Assembly (NCBI RefSeq): GCF_007746075.1
Contig: NZ_CP036339.1
Location: forward strand, 3,749,786 to 3,813,785
Reading direction: 5' to 3'
Origin: Lacipirellula limnantheis
Lineage (GTDB): Bacteria > Planctomycetota > Planctomycetia > Pirellulales > Lacipirellulaceae
DNA length: 64,000 bases
Positions 1-7,044 of the stretch are shown piece after piece; the first letter of the stretch is position 1; each line of letters opens with the position of its first letter. The position numbers and the translations under genes were made by a program. The notes beneath the pieces are model-generated. The model saw only the letters and a program-made list of their open reading frames with translations. It made no database searches and had not been told where the DNA came from.

Positions 1-36
1 CCGCTCCCAGGGAAAAAACTGCTATAAAAGTACACA

Positions 37-231
37 TTGCTCAATATGGACCCGCTGCCCGACCGTCAAACGATTGTCGACAGCATGCGCCCCATCACAG
101 TGAACAATTATAGAACTTCGAAAGAGATGTCGGACTTGCGGAAGATGGGCGTGACGCTTGTCTACAGTTACGCAGACGAGGACGGCAATGAGATTGCGCA
201 GTTTGAGATCGGGCCGCAGGACATTGAGTGA
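37..231 (+). CDS. small hypothetical protein
   Basis: A 61-64 residue frame that starts at TTG 37 or, more plausibly, ATG 46. The C-terminal half (GVTLVYSYADEDGNEIAQF) has an amphipathic beta-strand pattern and an acidic turn, which reads like real protein, but I recognise no family. There is no signal peptide and no membrane segment. It sits at the window edge, so operon context is unknown. It could be a chance frame; the argument for coding is composition only. Confidence 0.35.
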   Translation: MLNMDPLPDRQTIVDSMRPITVNNYRTSKEMSDLRKMGVTLVYSYADEDGNEIAQFEIGPQDIE

Positions 232-614
232 CGCTGTGAGGACCGTAAGCGAGGCGAACAACGGAGAGAACGGCTCATCGCGCTTAGCTTCAACGGCTGC
301 TTGCGACACATGACTAATTTGGTAGGTGGCATTTAGCGAACGCGTGTTGATGCGTGACGCATTGATTTTACGACGCCTGCCGGGATGGAGTGTTTGTGGG
401 CCTGTATTTTTTAGCAACATCGGAAGTGGTAGGCAGTTCCGGCAGCGCGGCGGCTGGTGAGTGAGCAGTTCGGGACGCGGCGGCGGGTGGTCCGCGATAT
501 GCAGAGCGGCCTCTCATCGGCTGCGAATTCAGTAGTGGAAGGGGTGCAACTAAGTTGGATCTTCGGGTTAGCGGCACCAGTTTGAGTCCCGACCTGCTAA
601 TTCGGAGTTGCTAA
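232..614. other. gene-free stretch
   Basis: No supportable gene. The reverse frames across this stretch are Arg/Pro-rich composition artefacts. It contains no recognisable RNA gene or terminator, and leads into the broken PEP-CTERM frame that opens at about 615. Confidence 0.4.
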
Positions 615-1164
615 TGCGCCTACCTTCATGATGCTTTTCTTCTGGGCCTCCTGGGCTTTGCGCAATTGATGGCGGCGTCCATAGCTATTGGATCGCAGAT
701 CGTTCTGTTATCGCAGCAGGGGTCGGTCGACAGCGATGGGGATGGCACGCCGGATATTGTGGACAACGCTCCCGGAGTCGCGAACAACCAGGCTGACGCC
801 GACCCCGATGGGATTGGCGATGCGATGGATCCGACGCCGAATGGATCGAATCCGTTTTTGGGCGATCCAGGATTGGGTCTCTATCCGAAGCACGTTTGAC
901 GCCGTCTATTTCGGCGCGCTGACGGCGAATCTCGATACCGTCACGATCCCGGCCAATCTGTTCGTGAGCAGCGGCTGGGACTTGAATACTTCGGGCAACT
1001 ACATCGTTTGGACCAAGGCGATTGGGCCGGGCGTCCAAACGCAAAACGTGTCGATCACCGGCATCACGGTGCTGCCCGTGCCGGAGCCCGCGACGATCGG
1101 GTTGCTGGGGTTAGGCGCCGCCGGGCTCGTGACCGTTCGGCGGTGCAAGGCGCGACGCGATTAG
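615..1164 (+). pseudogene. frameshifted PEP-CTERM protein gene
   Basis: Two plus-strand frames together spell one secreted protein. The first (615-899, with possible starts TTG 666 and ATG 669) begins with a hydrophobic LLGLLGFA stretch. It continues with acidic DSDGDGTPD and DADPDGIGD motifs like calcium-binding thrombospondin type 3 repeats, and ends LYPKHV-stop. The second frame takes over at about 890 with FDAVYFGALTANLD and runs to a PEP-CTERM sorting tail: VPEPATIGLLG, a hydrophobic stretch, then RRCKARRD. The join between LYPKHV and FDAVYF needs a one-base frame change at about 890-897. No good start codon or ribosome site precedes the hydrophobic stretch, so the 5' end also looks degraded. 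It is either a decayed gene or a sequencing error in a live one. Confidence 0.6.
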
Positions 1165-1271
1165 CAGGCGGCTTTGCGTTGAAAATCCGCAGGAGGGTCG
1201 CTGCCGCCGGAACGACGTTGCGTCGCCACGAGCGCTTGTGGCGTTGAGCGACATCGGCGTCGGAGACGCCT

Positions 1272-1303
1272 CCCACAGATGATTGCTCCCACAGACGATT
1301 GCT
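1272..1303. repeat. 16-bp tandem duplication
   Basis: Two adjacent copies of CCCACAGAYGATTGCT, at 1272-1287 and 1288-1303, differing at one base. They lie between the broken PEP-CTERM gene and the 3' end of the intact one. No function is evident. Confidence 0.6.
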
Positions 1304-1315
1304 GTTGCAAAGCGC

Positions 1316-2020
1316 TTAGCAGGCGGCGCGGCGACGGCGGTTGGCGACGAGCGCTACTGCCGCGGCCGCGGGAAGGAGCGCGGTCGCTGGTTCGGGGACG
1401 CCGACGGTCGAGAAGTTCTTGAAGCGGCCCGTCTGGACGTAGCTGGAGTAGTTGCCGAGCCGAAAGTAATCGACCTCGACCGTCTGGATGTTCTGGATCG
1501 CATCGGCGAAGGCGAACGAGCCCAGGTATTGGGTCCAGCTGCCGGCTTCGAGCGGCACGAAGTAGTGCTGGAGGCCGCCGCCGATCGCGGGGGTAACGGC
1601 GAAGTCGTGGAGCCAATAGCTGTTGAAGCCGCCGGCGACGACCGAGGTGAAGAGGATGCGCAGCACGGGCGGGCCGGCGTTGTTGAGCGAATCGGAGTCG
1701 AGGGCGAAGTCGAAGGCGAAGCCCTTGATGCCGGCAGCGGGGTAATTGCCCGCGAAGTTGCCGGCGGAGGCGAACGATTGCCCCTGAGCCTGAAAACCGG
1801 TGAGCCAGCCGAAACTGGCGCCGGGGCTGGCGGTCCAGGAGACGCCGTCGCCGGAATAGGCGGGCGTGCCCGCGCCGCCGAGGGCGCCGATGAACCAGCC
1901 GCGCGAGTCGCCGGGAGTGGTCCAGTTTTCGGTGTAGATCGAGGCGGCGCCAGCGTGGCGTGAGGCGAGGCAGAAGGCGGCGAGTCCCACGATGAGCGCG
2001 ATGCGGCAGGGCGATGACAT
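1316..2020 (-). CDS. PEP-CTERM sorting domain-containing protein
   Basis: A 234-residue exported protein. A signal peptide (about residues 1-25, ending HAGA-A) precedes a Trp/Gly/aromatic-rich domain with a beta-sandwich look. The C-terminus carries a PEP-CTERM sorting signal: VPEPATALLPAAAA, then hydrophobic residues and NRRRRAAC. Such tails are recognised by exosortase-type transpeptidases and anchor proteins for surface or matrix display. The start at ATG 2020 is supported by AGGAG just upstream. The gene is divergent from the amidohydrolase gene at 2242. It is the intact counterpart of the broken PEP-CTERM gene beside it, but the two bodies are not obviously the same protein. The substrate or ligand is unknown. 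Confidence 0.85.
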   Translation of the reverse strand: MSSPCRIALIVGLAAFCLASRHAGAASIYTENWTTPGDSRGWFIGALGGAGTPAYSGDGVSWTASPGASFGWLTGFQAQGQSFASAGNFAGNYPAAGIKGFAFDFALDSDSLNNAGPPVLRILFTSVVAGGFNSYWLHDFAVTPAIGGGLQHYFVPLEAGSWTQYLGSFAFADAIQNIQTVEVDYFRLGNYSSYVQTGRFKNFSTVGVPEPATALLPAAAAVALVANRRRRAAC

Positions 2021-2241
2021 GAGAGGCGAACTCCTAGTGCGTCAGTAGCGGCAACTCCAATGGCCTGATGGCTCGAAGCGAGCAGCAATTTTATGCGCTG
2101 AAACGGCCAACCTGTAAAGAGCGGCGGCCGCGGGCTTGAGTTCTGCCGTATGACCAGGAGCCGCTGGCGGTAAAATGGAGTCTCCCCGGCGGCCGCCGAC
2201 GCACTTTTCGCACATGTCGCTCGCAACTACAAGGAATGCGT

Positions 2242-3303
2242 ATGTTTGCTCGTCCTCTGGTTTTGGCTGGCTATGCACTCTTACTGGCAGCGATTGCGGT
2301 CGCGATGCGCGCGGACGCCTGTTCGCGGGCCGTGTACCTCGGTCCCGAGAATACGATTATCACCGTGCGGAGCATGGACTGGGTGACGGATCTCGGGACG
2401 AATCTATGGTTGTTTCCGCGCGGGATGAAGCGGAACGGCGCGGCGGGGCCGAATTCCGTCGAGTGGACATCGAAATATGGGAGCGTGGTCGGCTCGGCAT
2501 TTGACGCGGCGACAGCCGACGGGATGAACGAAAAGGGTTTGGTGGCCAACCTGCTCTATCTGGCTGAGTCGGAGTATCAAGCGAAGCCCAAGACGCCGAA
2601 TCAGCAAGCGATCTGCATTTCGGCGTGGGCGCAATATGTCCTCGATCAGTTTGCGACGGTTGGCGAGGCCGTGGAGGCGTTGCAGAAGGAGACGTTTTAC
2701 GTGACGCCGGTGATGACGCCGGACGGGCACGAAGGAACGGTGCACCTCGCGCTTTCCGATCCGAGCGGCGACTCAGCGATCTTCGAATACCTTGACGGCA
2801 AGCTGGTGATTCATCACGGCCGGCAATACCAAGTGATGACCAATTCGCCATCTTACGATCAGCAGCTCGCGCTCGACGGATATTGGAAGGACATTGGCGG
2901 CACGGTGATGTTGCCGGGGACGAATCGGGCCGCCGATCGTTTCGTGCGCGCCTCGTTCTACATCAAGGCGATTCCGCAAACCGCGGATATGAAGGCGGCG
3001 GTGGCGAGTTGCTTTGGTGTGATTCGCAACGTCTCGGTGCCGTTGGGGATCTCGACGCCTGGGCAGCCGAATATTTCGTCGACGCTGTGGCGCACGGTAT
3101 CCGACCACAAGAACCGTCGCTACTACTACGAATCGACGCGGAGTCCGAGCGTGTTCTGGGTCGATTTGAGCGAGGTCAACTTCAACGCCGGGATGCCGGT
3201 GAAAAAGCTGACCGTCAGCGACGGGACGATCTACTCGGGCAACGTCGCGGCGAAGTTCGAAGCGACTGAGCCGTTTAAGTTTCTGCCATCGCCGGTGAAG
3301 TAG
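2242..3303 (+). CDS. exported choloylglycine hydrolase / penicillin acylase-type amidohydrolase
   Basis: About 353 residues of the linear amide C-N hydrolase (Ntn-hydrolase) family. The signal peptide ends ...MRADA and the next residue is Cys27, placed to become the N-terminal nucleophile after cleavage. RSMDW and NEKGLVANLLYL, further on, match the Arg, Asp and Asn positions of this family. Members cleave amide bonds in bile-salt conjugates, penicillin V or N-acyl-homoserine lactones; the substrate here cannot be told. I chose ATG 2242 over ATG 2236 because AAGGA at 2231-2235 then has a six-base spacer. No operon partner is apparent. Confidence 0.85.
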   Translation: MFARPLVLAGYALLLAAIAVAMRADACSRAVYLGPENTIITVRSMDWVTDLGTNLWLFPRGMKRNGAAGPNSVEWTSKYGSVVGSAFDAATADGMNEKGLVANLLYLAESEYQAKPKTPNQQAICISAWAQYVLDQFATVGEAVEALQKETFYVTPVMTPDGHEGTVHLALSDPSGDSAIFEYLDGKLVIHHGRQYQVMTNSPSYDQQLALDGYWKDIGGTVMLPGTNRAADRFVRASFYIKAIPQTADMKAAVASCFGVIRNVSVPLGISTPGQPNISSTLWRTVSDHKNRRYYYESTRSPSVFWVDLSEVNFNAGMPVKKLTVSDGTIYSGNVAAKFEATEPFKFLPSPVK

Positions 3304-3367
3304 ACCCGAAGCTAAGTGCAGGGAAAGGCTGGCCGCGGGGGCGTCTTGCGCGGCGATGCGAAAGACG

Positions 3368-3760
3368 TCACGCTGCTTTCGGCGTTGCCGCGTGTGTGAA
3401 CCAGTTGACGCCGACGATCAGTGGACTGAGAACTGCCAATCCAATCAGACCGTAGGTGAATTGCACCCAATGATCGGCCGCCATGGAGAAGGCTAACAGA
3501 GCGTTCAGCACAAGGGTAAACAGGTAATTCTGAAGCGCGCATTTCCAGAAGCGATGCGCACCAACTTCTCGGTGAGCGAGAACCGAGACGGCGAGTAGAA
3601 AGCCAAGGGCGAGGCTGATTAGCGCGCCGATGACGGCAAGTAGCACAGCCCATAGACTCACGCTAATTGCAAGTCCGGCGAGGAGGCTCCCCAGCGTGCC
3701 GACGCCGACAGTGGCGATTAAAGTGCGGCGGAACAAGGGATCGCGGAGGATCGATTGCAT
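3368..3760 (-). CDS. small integral membrane protein of unknown function
   Basis: About 130 residues with at least four hydrophobic segments: LIATVGVGTLGSLLAGLA, WAVLLAVIGALISLALG, a segment around NYLFTLVLNALLAFS, and a fourth around YGLIGLAVLSPLIVG. No catalytic motif or known family was recognised. ATG 3760 is preferred because AGGA lies eight bases upstream; a TTG at 3793 would add eleven residues. It converges on the amidohydrolase gene with a spacer of about 65 bases. Confidence 0.65.
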   Translation of the reverse strand: MQSILRDPLFRRTLIATVGVGTLGSLLAGLAISVSLWAVLLAVIGALISLALGFLLAVSVLAHREVGAHRFWKCALQNYLFTLVLNALLAFSMAADHWVQFTYGLIGLAVLSPLIVGVNWFTHAATPKAA

Positions 3761-4075
3761 CAAGTCGTTCCTAGCTGCCTTGAAAACCGACAAAAGCTGC
3801 GATTGGTTCGATCAGTTAGGAAAAGCGTAGCTCAAGGGGCGGCGCGCATCGGTTCGTTACGTTGGATTGTAGGGGTTGTTGCTAGCAACTTCTCTGCGCG
3901 GGCGGCCGAGGAAGCGACGGAACCTTTTAAAATGCGCAGAGGCATGTGAGAGTTGTGCGTTGCCGGCAAGCTGGGCGTTTTTCTCGCCGCTAGGGCGGGT
4001 CGTCGGGCCAGCGGGTTACGGGGAATGGTATCTTTAGGGATGAAACTTTCTTCCTCGCATGACGCTGGATGCTCA

Positions 4076-4846
4076 ATGATTACCGCCGATCCGCTTCAGG
4101 AACTTCAACTTCGGCTGGTGCCGCTGCGGGCGACGCTGCTGGAGCATCAGCTTTACGCGCGCATCGACGGGGCCCAGGCGTTGCGGACGTTCATGGAGCA
4201 CCATGTGTTCGCGGTGTGGGATTTCATGTCGCTGCTAAAGGGCTTGCAGAAGCAGCTCACCTGCGTGGAGATTCCGTGGCGGCCGGCGGGCGATCCGGCG
4301 GCGGCGCGGCTGGTGAACGAAATCGTCCTTGCCGAAGAGAGCGATGACGATGGCGAAGGTGGGTTTGCCAGTCACTACGAGCTATACGTTCGCGCGATGA
4401 ACGAGGCCGGAGCGAACACCGGACCGATCGAGAAGTTCGTCGCGAGAATCGACGAGGGGGCCGGATTGGAGACGGCGCTGGCTGAGGCGAACGTCCCGGC
4501 GGCGGCGGCGGCATTCGTGGAGGAGACGTTCCACACGGTGGAGCAGGGAAGCCTTTGTGCGCTGGCCGCGGCGTTCACCTACGGGCGCGAGGACTTGTTG
4601 CCGCGCGTGTTCCGCAAGATCGTCGACCAGACCCACGCGGGCGGGGGCGGCTTTGGGCGCTTTGGGTATTATCTGAACCGGCACATCGAACTGGATGGCG
4701 ACATCCACGGCCCGATGGCGGCCCGATTGGTGCGGTCGCTCTGCGGCGATGAGCCGGAACGGTGGCGGCAGGCGGAGGCGGGCGCAACGGGGGCGCTGCG
4801 AGCTCGGACGGCGCTGTGGGATGGGATGCTGGCGGCGATGGAGTAA
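4076..4846 (+). CDS. DUF3050 family protein (haem-oxygenase-like fold)
   Basis: 256 residues matching the DUF3050 family throughout. The opening LQELQLRLVPLRATLLEHQLY is followed by FMEHHVFAVWDFMSLLKGLQ, an Asp/Glu-rich LVNEIVLAEESDD segment, and FGRFGYYLNRHIELDGDIHG near the C-terminus. The His and Glu residues in these helices are the likely metal or haem ligands of this all-helical fold; the biochemical role is not established. The frame is open upstream with possible ATGs at 4025 and 4040. I chose 4076 because family members begin only a few residues before the LQELQLRL helix. No upstream ribosome site is strong. Confidence 0.8.
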   Translation: MITADPLQELQLRLVPLRATLLEHQLYARIDGAQALRTFMEHHVFAVWDFMSLLKGLQKQLTCVEIPWRPAGDPAAARLVNEIVLAEESDDDGEGGFASHYELYVRAMNEAGANTGPIEKFVARIDEGAGLETALAEANVPAAAAAFVEETFHTVEQGSLCALAAAFTYGREDLLPRVFRKIVDQTHAGGGGFGRFGYYLNRHIELDGDIHGPMAARLVRSLCGDEPERWRQAEAGATGALRARTALWDGMLAAME

Positions 4847-4881
4847 GGCTGCCGGCCGCGGGCGGTGGGCCCGCCGGGCAG

Positions 4882-5283
4882 TTATTGTTTCAGCGAGATT
4901 GTCGGGGTCTTCGCACTGGCGTTGATGTCGATCTTGTCCTCGCGGGCGAGCCACCCGAGGGCGAGAAGCACCAGATCAGCCGGTGCAGCCACCGATTTTT
5001 TGAGGGCGGCGAGACTGACGCCGCCATTGCCGGCGGAGAGGGCGCCCCAGACTTCGCCGGCGGCGTGGCCGATTTCCTCGACCGTCAGGGGGCGGGCGGG
5101 GGCTGCCGCGGCGGGCGATTTTTTCGCGGCGGGCTTGGCGGGTTTCGGCTCGTCGGCCGCGTCGTTGAACAGCGACTGCGGGGCCGCGGCGGGCTGCTTC
5201 GCGGCGGCCTTTTTCACTGGTTTCGCCGTGCTTTTGGCGGCGGGCTTCAATTTCTTTTCGGTCGCTGATTGCTTCTTGGCCAC
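4882..5283 (-). CDS. winged helix-turn-helix protein with basic Ala/Lys/Pro tail
   Basis: 133 residues in two parts. Residues 1-60 are a low-complexity Lys/Ala/Pro tail of the kind seen in histone-H1-like nucleoid proteins. Residues 65-133 (EIGHAAGEVWGALSAGNGG, then VSLAALKKS, LVLLALGWLAREDKID) match the small winged-helix DUF2582 domain. The start is GTG 5283. The combination suggests a DNA-binding architectural or regulatory protein; no target is visible. A second basic nucleoid protein, HU-like, lies about 1 kb away on the same strand. Confidence 0.75.
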   Translation of the reverse strand: MAKKQSATEKKLKPAAKSTAKPVKKAAAKQPAAAPQSLFNDAADEPKPAKPAAKKSPAAAAPARPLTVEEIGHAAGEVWGALSAGNGGVSLAALKKSVAAPADLVLLALGWLAREDKIDINASAKTPTISLKQ

Positions 5284-5526
5284 GGCGGATCTCTTTTCTC
5301 AGTGCGCCGGCAAACCCACCCCAAGCTGCCTGGCATGGCTAAATGGTCCACTCCCTCAGCCGACGAGTATACGGGAGCGGAGCGGGTTGACTCAAGCAGG
5401 CGATGGACCGATGCTTCGACTGAACGACGGCGGCGAGCCGCCGGATAGTGGACGCGGAAGGCGCCGATTGTCGGCTGAATTCGCCGCCGGCGCGAGGCGT
5501 TTGTCGGCAGGGAGGAAAGGCATCAC

Positions 5527-6066
5527 GTGAGCGACGAAATCCTGCAATCGCTGGCGGCGGAGTTCAACGACCTGAGCGACGTCGGGCAAGCGACGACGGT
5601 GTCGTTCCGACTGTTGCTGGCGGCCGTGCTCGGCGGGGCATTGGGATTTGAACGGGAGAGCGCCGGCAAGGCGGCTGGGATGCGGACCCACATGCTCGTG
5701 GCGATCGGTGCGGCGATGTTTCTGATGGCGGTGAACTTGGCGGGCGGCGGCGACCCCGAGTCGTCGCGTATTATTCAGGGATTGGTAGCGGGCATCGGCT
5801 TTCTCGGCGCTGGCGCCATTGTGAAAGGAAAACCGGGCGAAGAGATTCACGGCCTGACCACGGCGGCGAGCATCTGGATGACGGCGGCCATCGGCGTCGC
5901 GGTGGGATTGGGCCACGCATCGACCGCGATCTTAAGTACCGTCCTCGCACTGCTCGTGCTAGCGGCGATGCAGCGGTGGTGCGGCGGGCTGCATCCGAAT
6001 AGGAACGGGCATAGCCGCGGCGCACCTCGAAGGAACTCCGAAATCGTGAATGATTCGGATGACTGA
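5527..6066 (+). CDS. MgtC/SapB family membrane protein
   Basis: 179 residues with the MgtC/SapB signature: ALGFERESAGKAAGMRTHMLV, then GIGFLGAGAIVKG, GLTTAASIWMTAAIGVAVG and a last hydrophobic segment. It is a multi-pass inner-membrane protein; relatives are linked to Mg2+ limitation and to modulation of P-type and F-type ATPases. Start GTG 5527 is supported by GGAGGAAAGG just upstream. At 179 residues it is the short form, lacking the C-terminal soluble ACT-like domain of virulence MgtC. No neighbour suggests an ion-transport operon. Confidence 0.85.
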   Translation: MSDEILQSLAAEFNDLSDVGQATTVSFRLLLAAVLGGALGFERESAGKAAGMRTHMLVAIGAAMFLMAVNLAGGGDPESSRIIQGLVAGIGFLGAGAIVKGKPGEEIHGLTTAASIWMTAAIGVAVGLGHASTAILSTVLALLVLAAMQRWCGGLHPNRNGHSRGAPRRNSEIVNDSDD

Positions 6067-6158
6067 CGCTCCCGCCCGAGGCGTCTATTCCCATAGGCGG
6101 TTCGTTTTTGCGTGGCGACTCCGGCGGGTTGTTGACTCGGGACAAACGTCGGCGCATG

Positions 6159-6195
6159 AAAAAACCGCCGAGCGGCTATGGAGCGCGCTCGGCGG
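6159..6195 (-). terminator. rho-independent terminator of the HU-like gene
   Basis: A perfect 10-bp stem, 6165-6174 paired with 6186-6195 (CCGCCGAGCG/CGCTCGGCGG), with an 11-base loop. On the minus strand it is followed by six T residues (6159-6164). It lies about 50 bases beyond the stop codon of the HU-like gene. Confidence 0.85.
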
Positions 6196-6246
6196 TCGAT
6201 GTTGCTCAATTCGTTCTTGGAGAACGCGCCTGGGTCGCGGCGGCGA

Positions 6247-6573
6247 CTAGGCCATGTCCTTCAGCTTCTTCAAGGCGCGGACCTTAACGATGTTCTTCGC
6301 TGGCTTGGCAGCGACGTCCATCATTTCGCCTGGCTTGAAGGGATTCGGCACGTTCTTCTTGGCCGGTTGGGCCGGCTTATGCTGGACCACGATCTTGCAG
6401 AGACCGGGGATCGTGAAGGCTTGCGCGCCCTTCTTGCTGAGGGCTTTCGCGATTTCGTCCGACAGGCAATCGAAAATCGCGGAGACATCCTTCTTGGCCA
6501 CGCCGGTGGCTTCGGAAATGCTCGCGAAGATTTCGGTCTTGGTCGGCGGCTTCTTGGCAGGGGCTTTCGCCAT
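6247..6573 (-). CDS. HU/IHF family DNA-binding protein
   Basis: 108 residues. A short basic leader (MAKAPAKKPP) precedes the HU fold: TKTEIFASISEATGVAKKDV, AIFDCLSDEIAKAL, FTIPGLCKIVV, and the arm region with NPFKPGEMMDV. Such proteins bend and package DNA. The ribosome site AAGGAAGG lies eight bases before ATG 6573, and a strong terminator follows, so it is probably monocistronic and well expressed. The beta-arm lacks the classic RNPRTG sequence and has NPFKPGE instead, as in divergent planctomycete and proteobacterial HU-like proteins. The basic leader may add non-specific DNA contacts. Confidence 0.88.
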   Translation of the reverse strand: MAKAPAKKPPTKTEIFASISEATGVAKKDVSAIFDCLSDEIAKALSKKGAQAFTIPGLCKIVVQHKPAQPAKKNVPNPFKPGEMMDVAAKPAKNIVKVRALKKLKDMA

Positions 6574-7044
6574 GTGGGGAACCTTCCTTAGTACGTATTA
6601 GTTGGGGTGGGGACGACACTTGTTCGGAATGGCCCGGGGCCCCGAGCCTTTGACGTACTAGCAATCTAGCACGCAACGTGCTGATTTAAGGGCTCTGGCG
6701 GCGAAATTACAAGCCGAAAGTCGGCAAAAACCCTAGAAATGCCGTGGTTTTCCCAACTTTCGGTCTAAAACGGCCCAGAAAACAAGGGCTAAAGTCGTCT
6801 CGCACCCAATAGCAGGCTGAAAATGCCGAATTTTCGCACGCGAACCGCGCGTCGCCGCCGAGCGACCGAAAACCGGCGACGGGCAACAAAGTTCGCTCAA
6901 TTGCCATAATCGGCAGCCGGTGTAAACTTAAATTGGGCAAGGTGTTAGGCGGCGTCGCGGCCGCGACTTGCGGCGGCCACGCCTGGGTCGGGAAGACCCC
7001 GCTCGCTGACAGCAGGGCGGCGAATGAGCAATAGGGAGATCGCC
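6574..7044. promoter_or_regulatory. divergent control region between the HU-like and PQQ-propeller genes
   Basis: No gene. On the HU side there are three short palindromes within 45 bases: CGGGGCCCCG at 6638-6647, CTAGCAATCTAG at 6658-6669, and AGCACG/CGTGCT arms at 6668-6682. They may be operators or an untranslated-leader structure. The remaining stretch up to the PQQ-protein start is lower in GC than the coding DNA around it, as expected for promoters, but I cannot assign a confident -35/-10 pair. Confidence 0.35.

Noticed and set aside
560..612. GTTTGAGTCCCGAC, which looks like a tRNA T-arm
   Set aside because: No cloverleaf can be drawn around it: there is no acceptor-stem pairing and no anticodon arm at the right distance.
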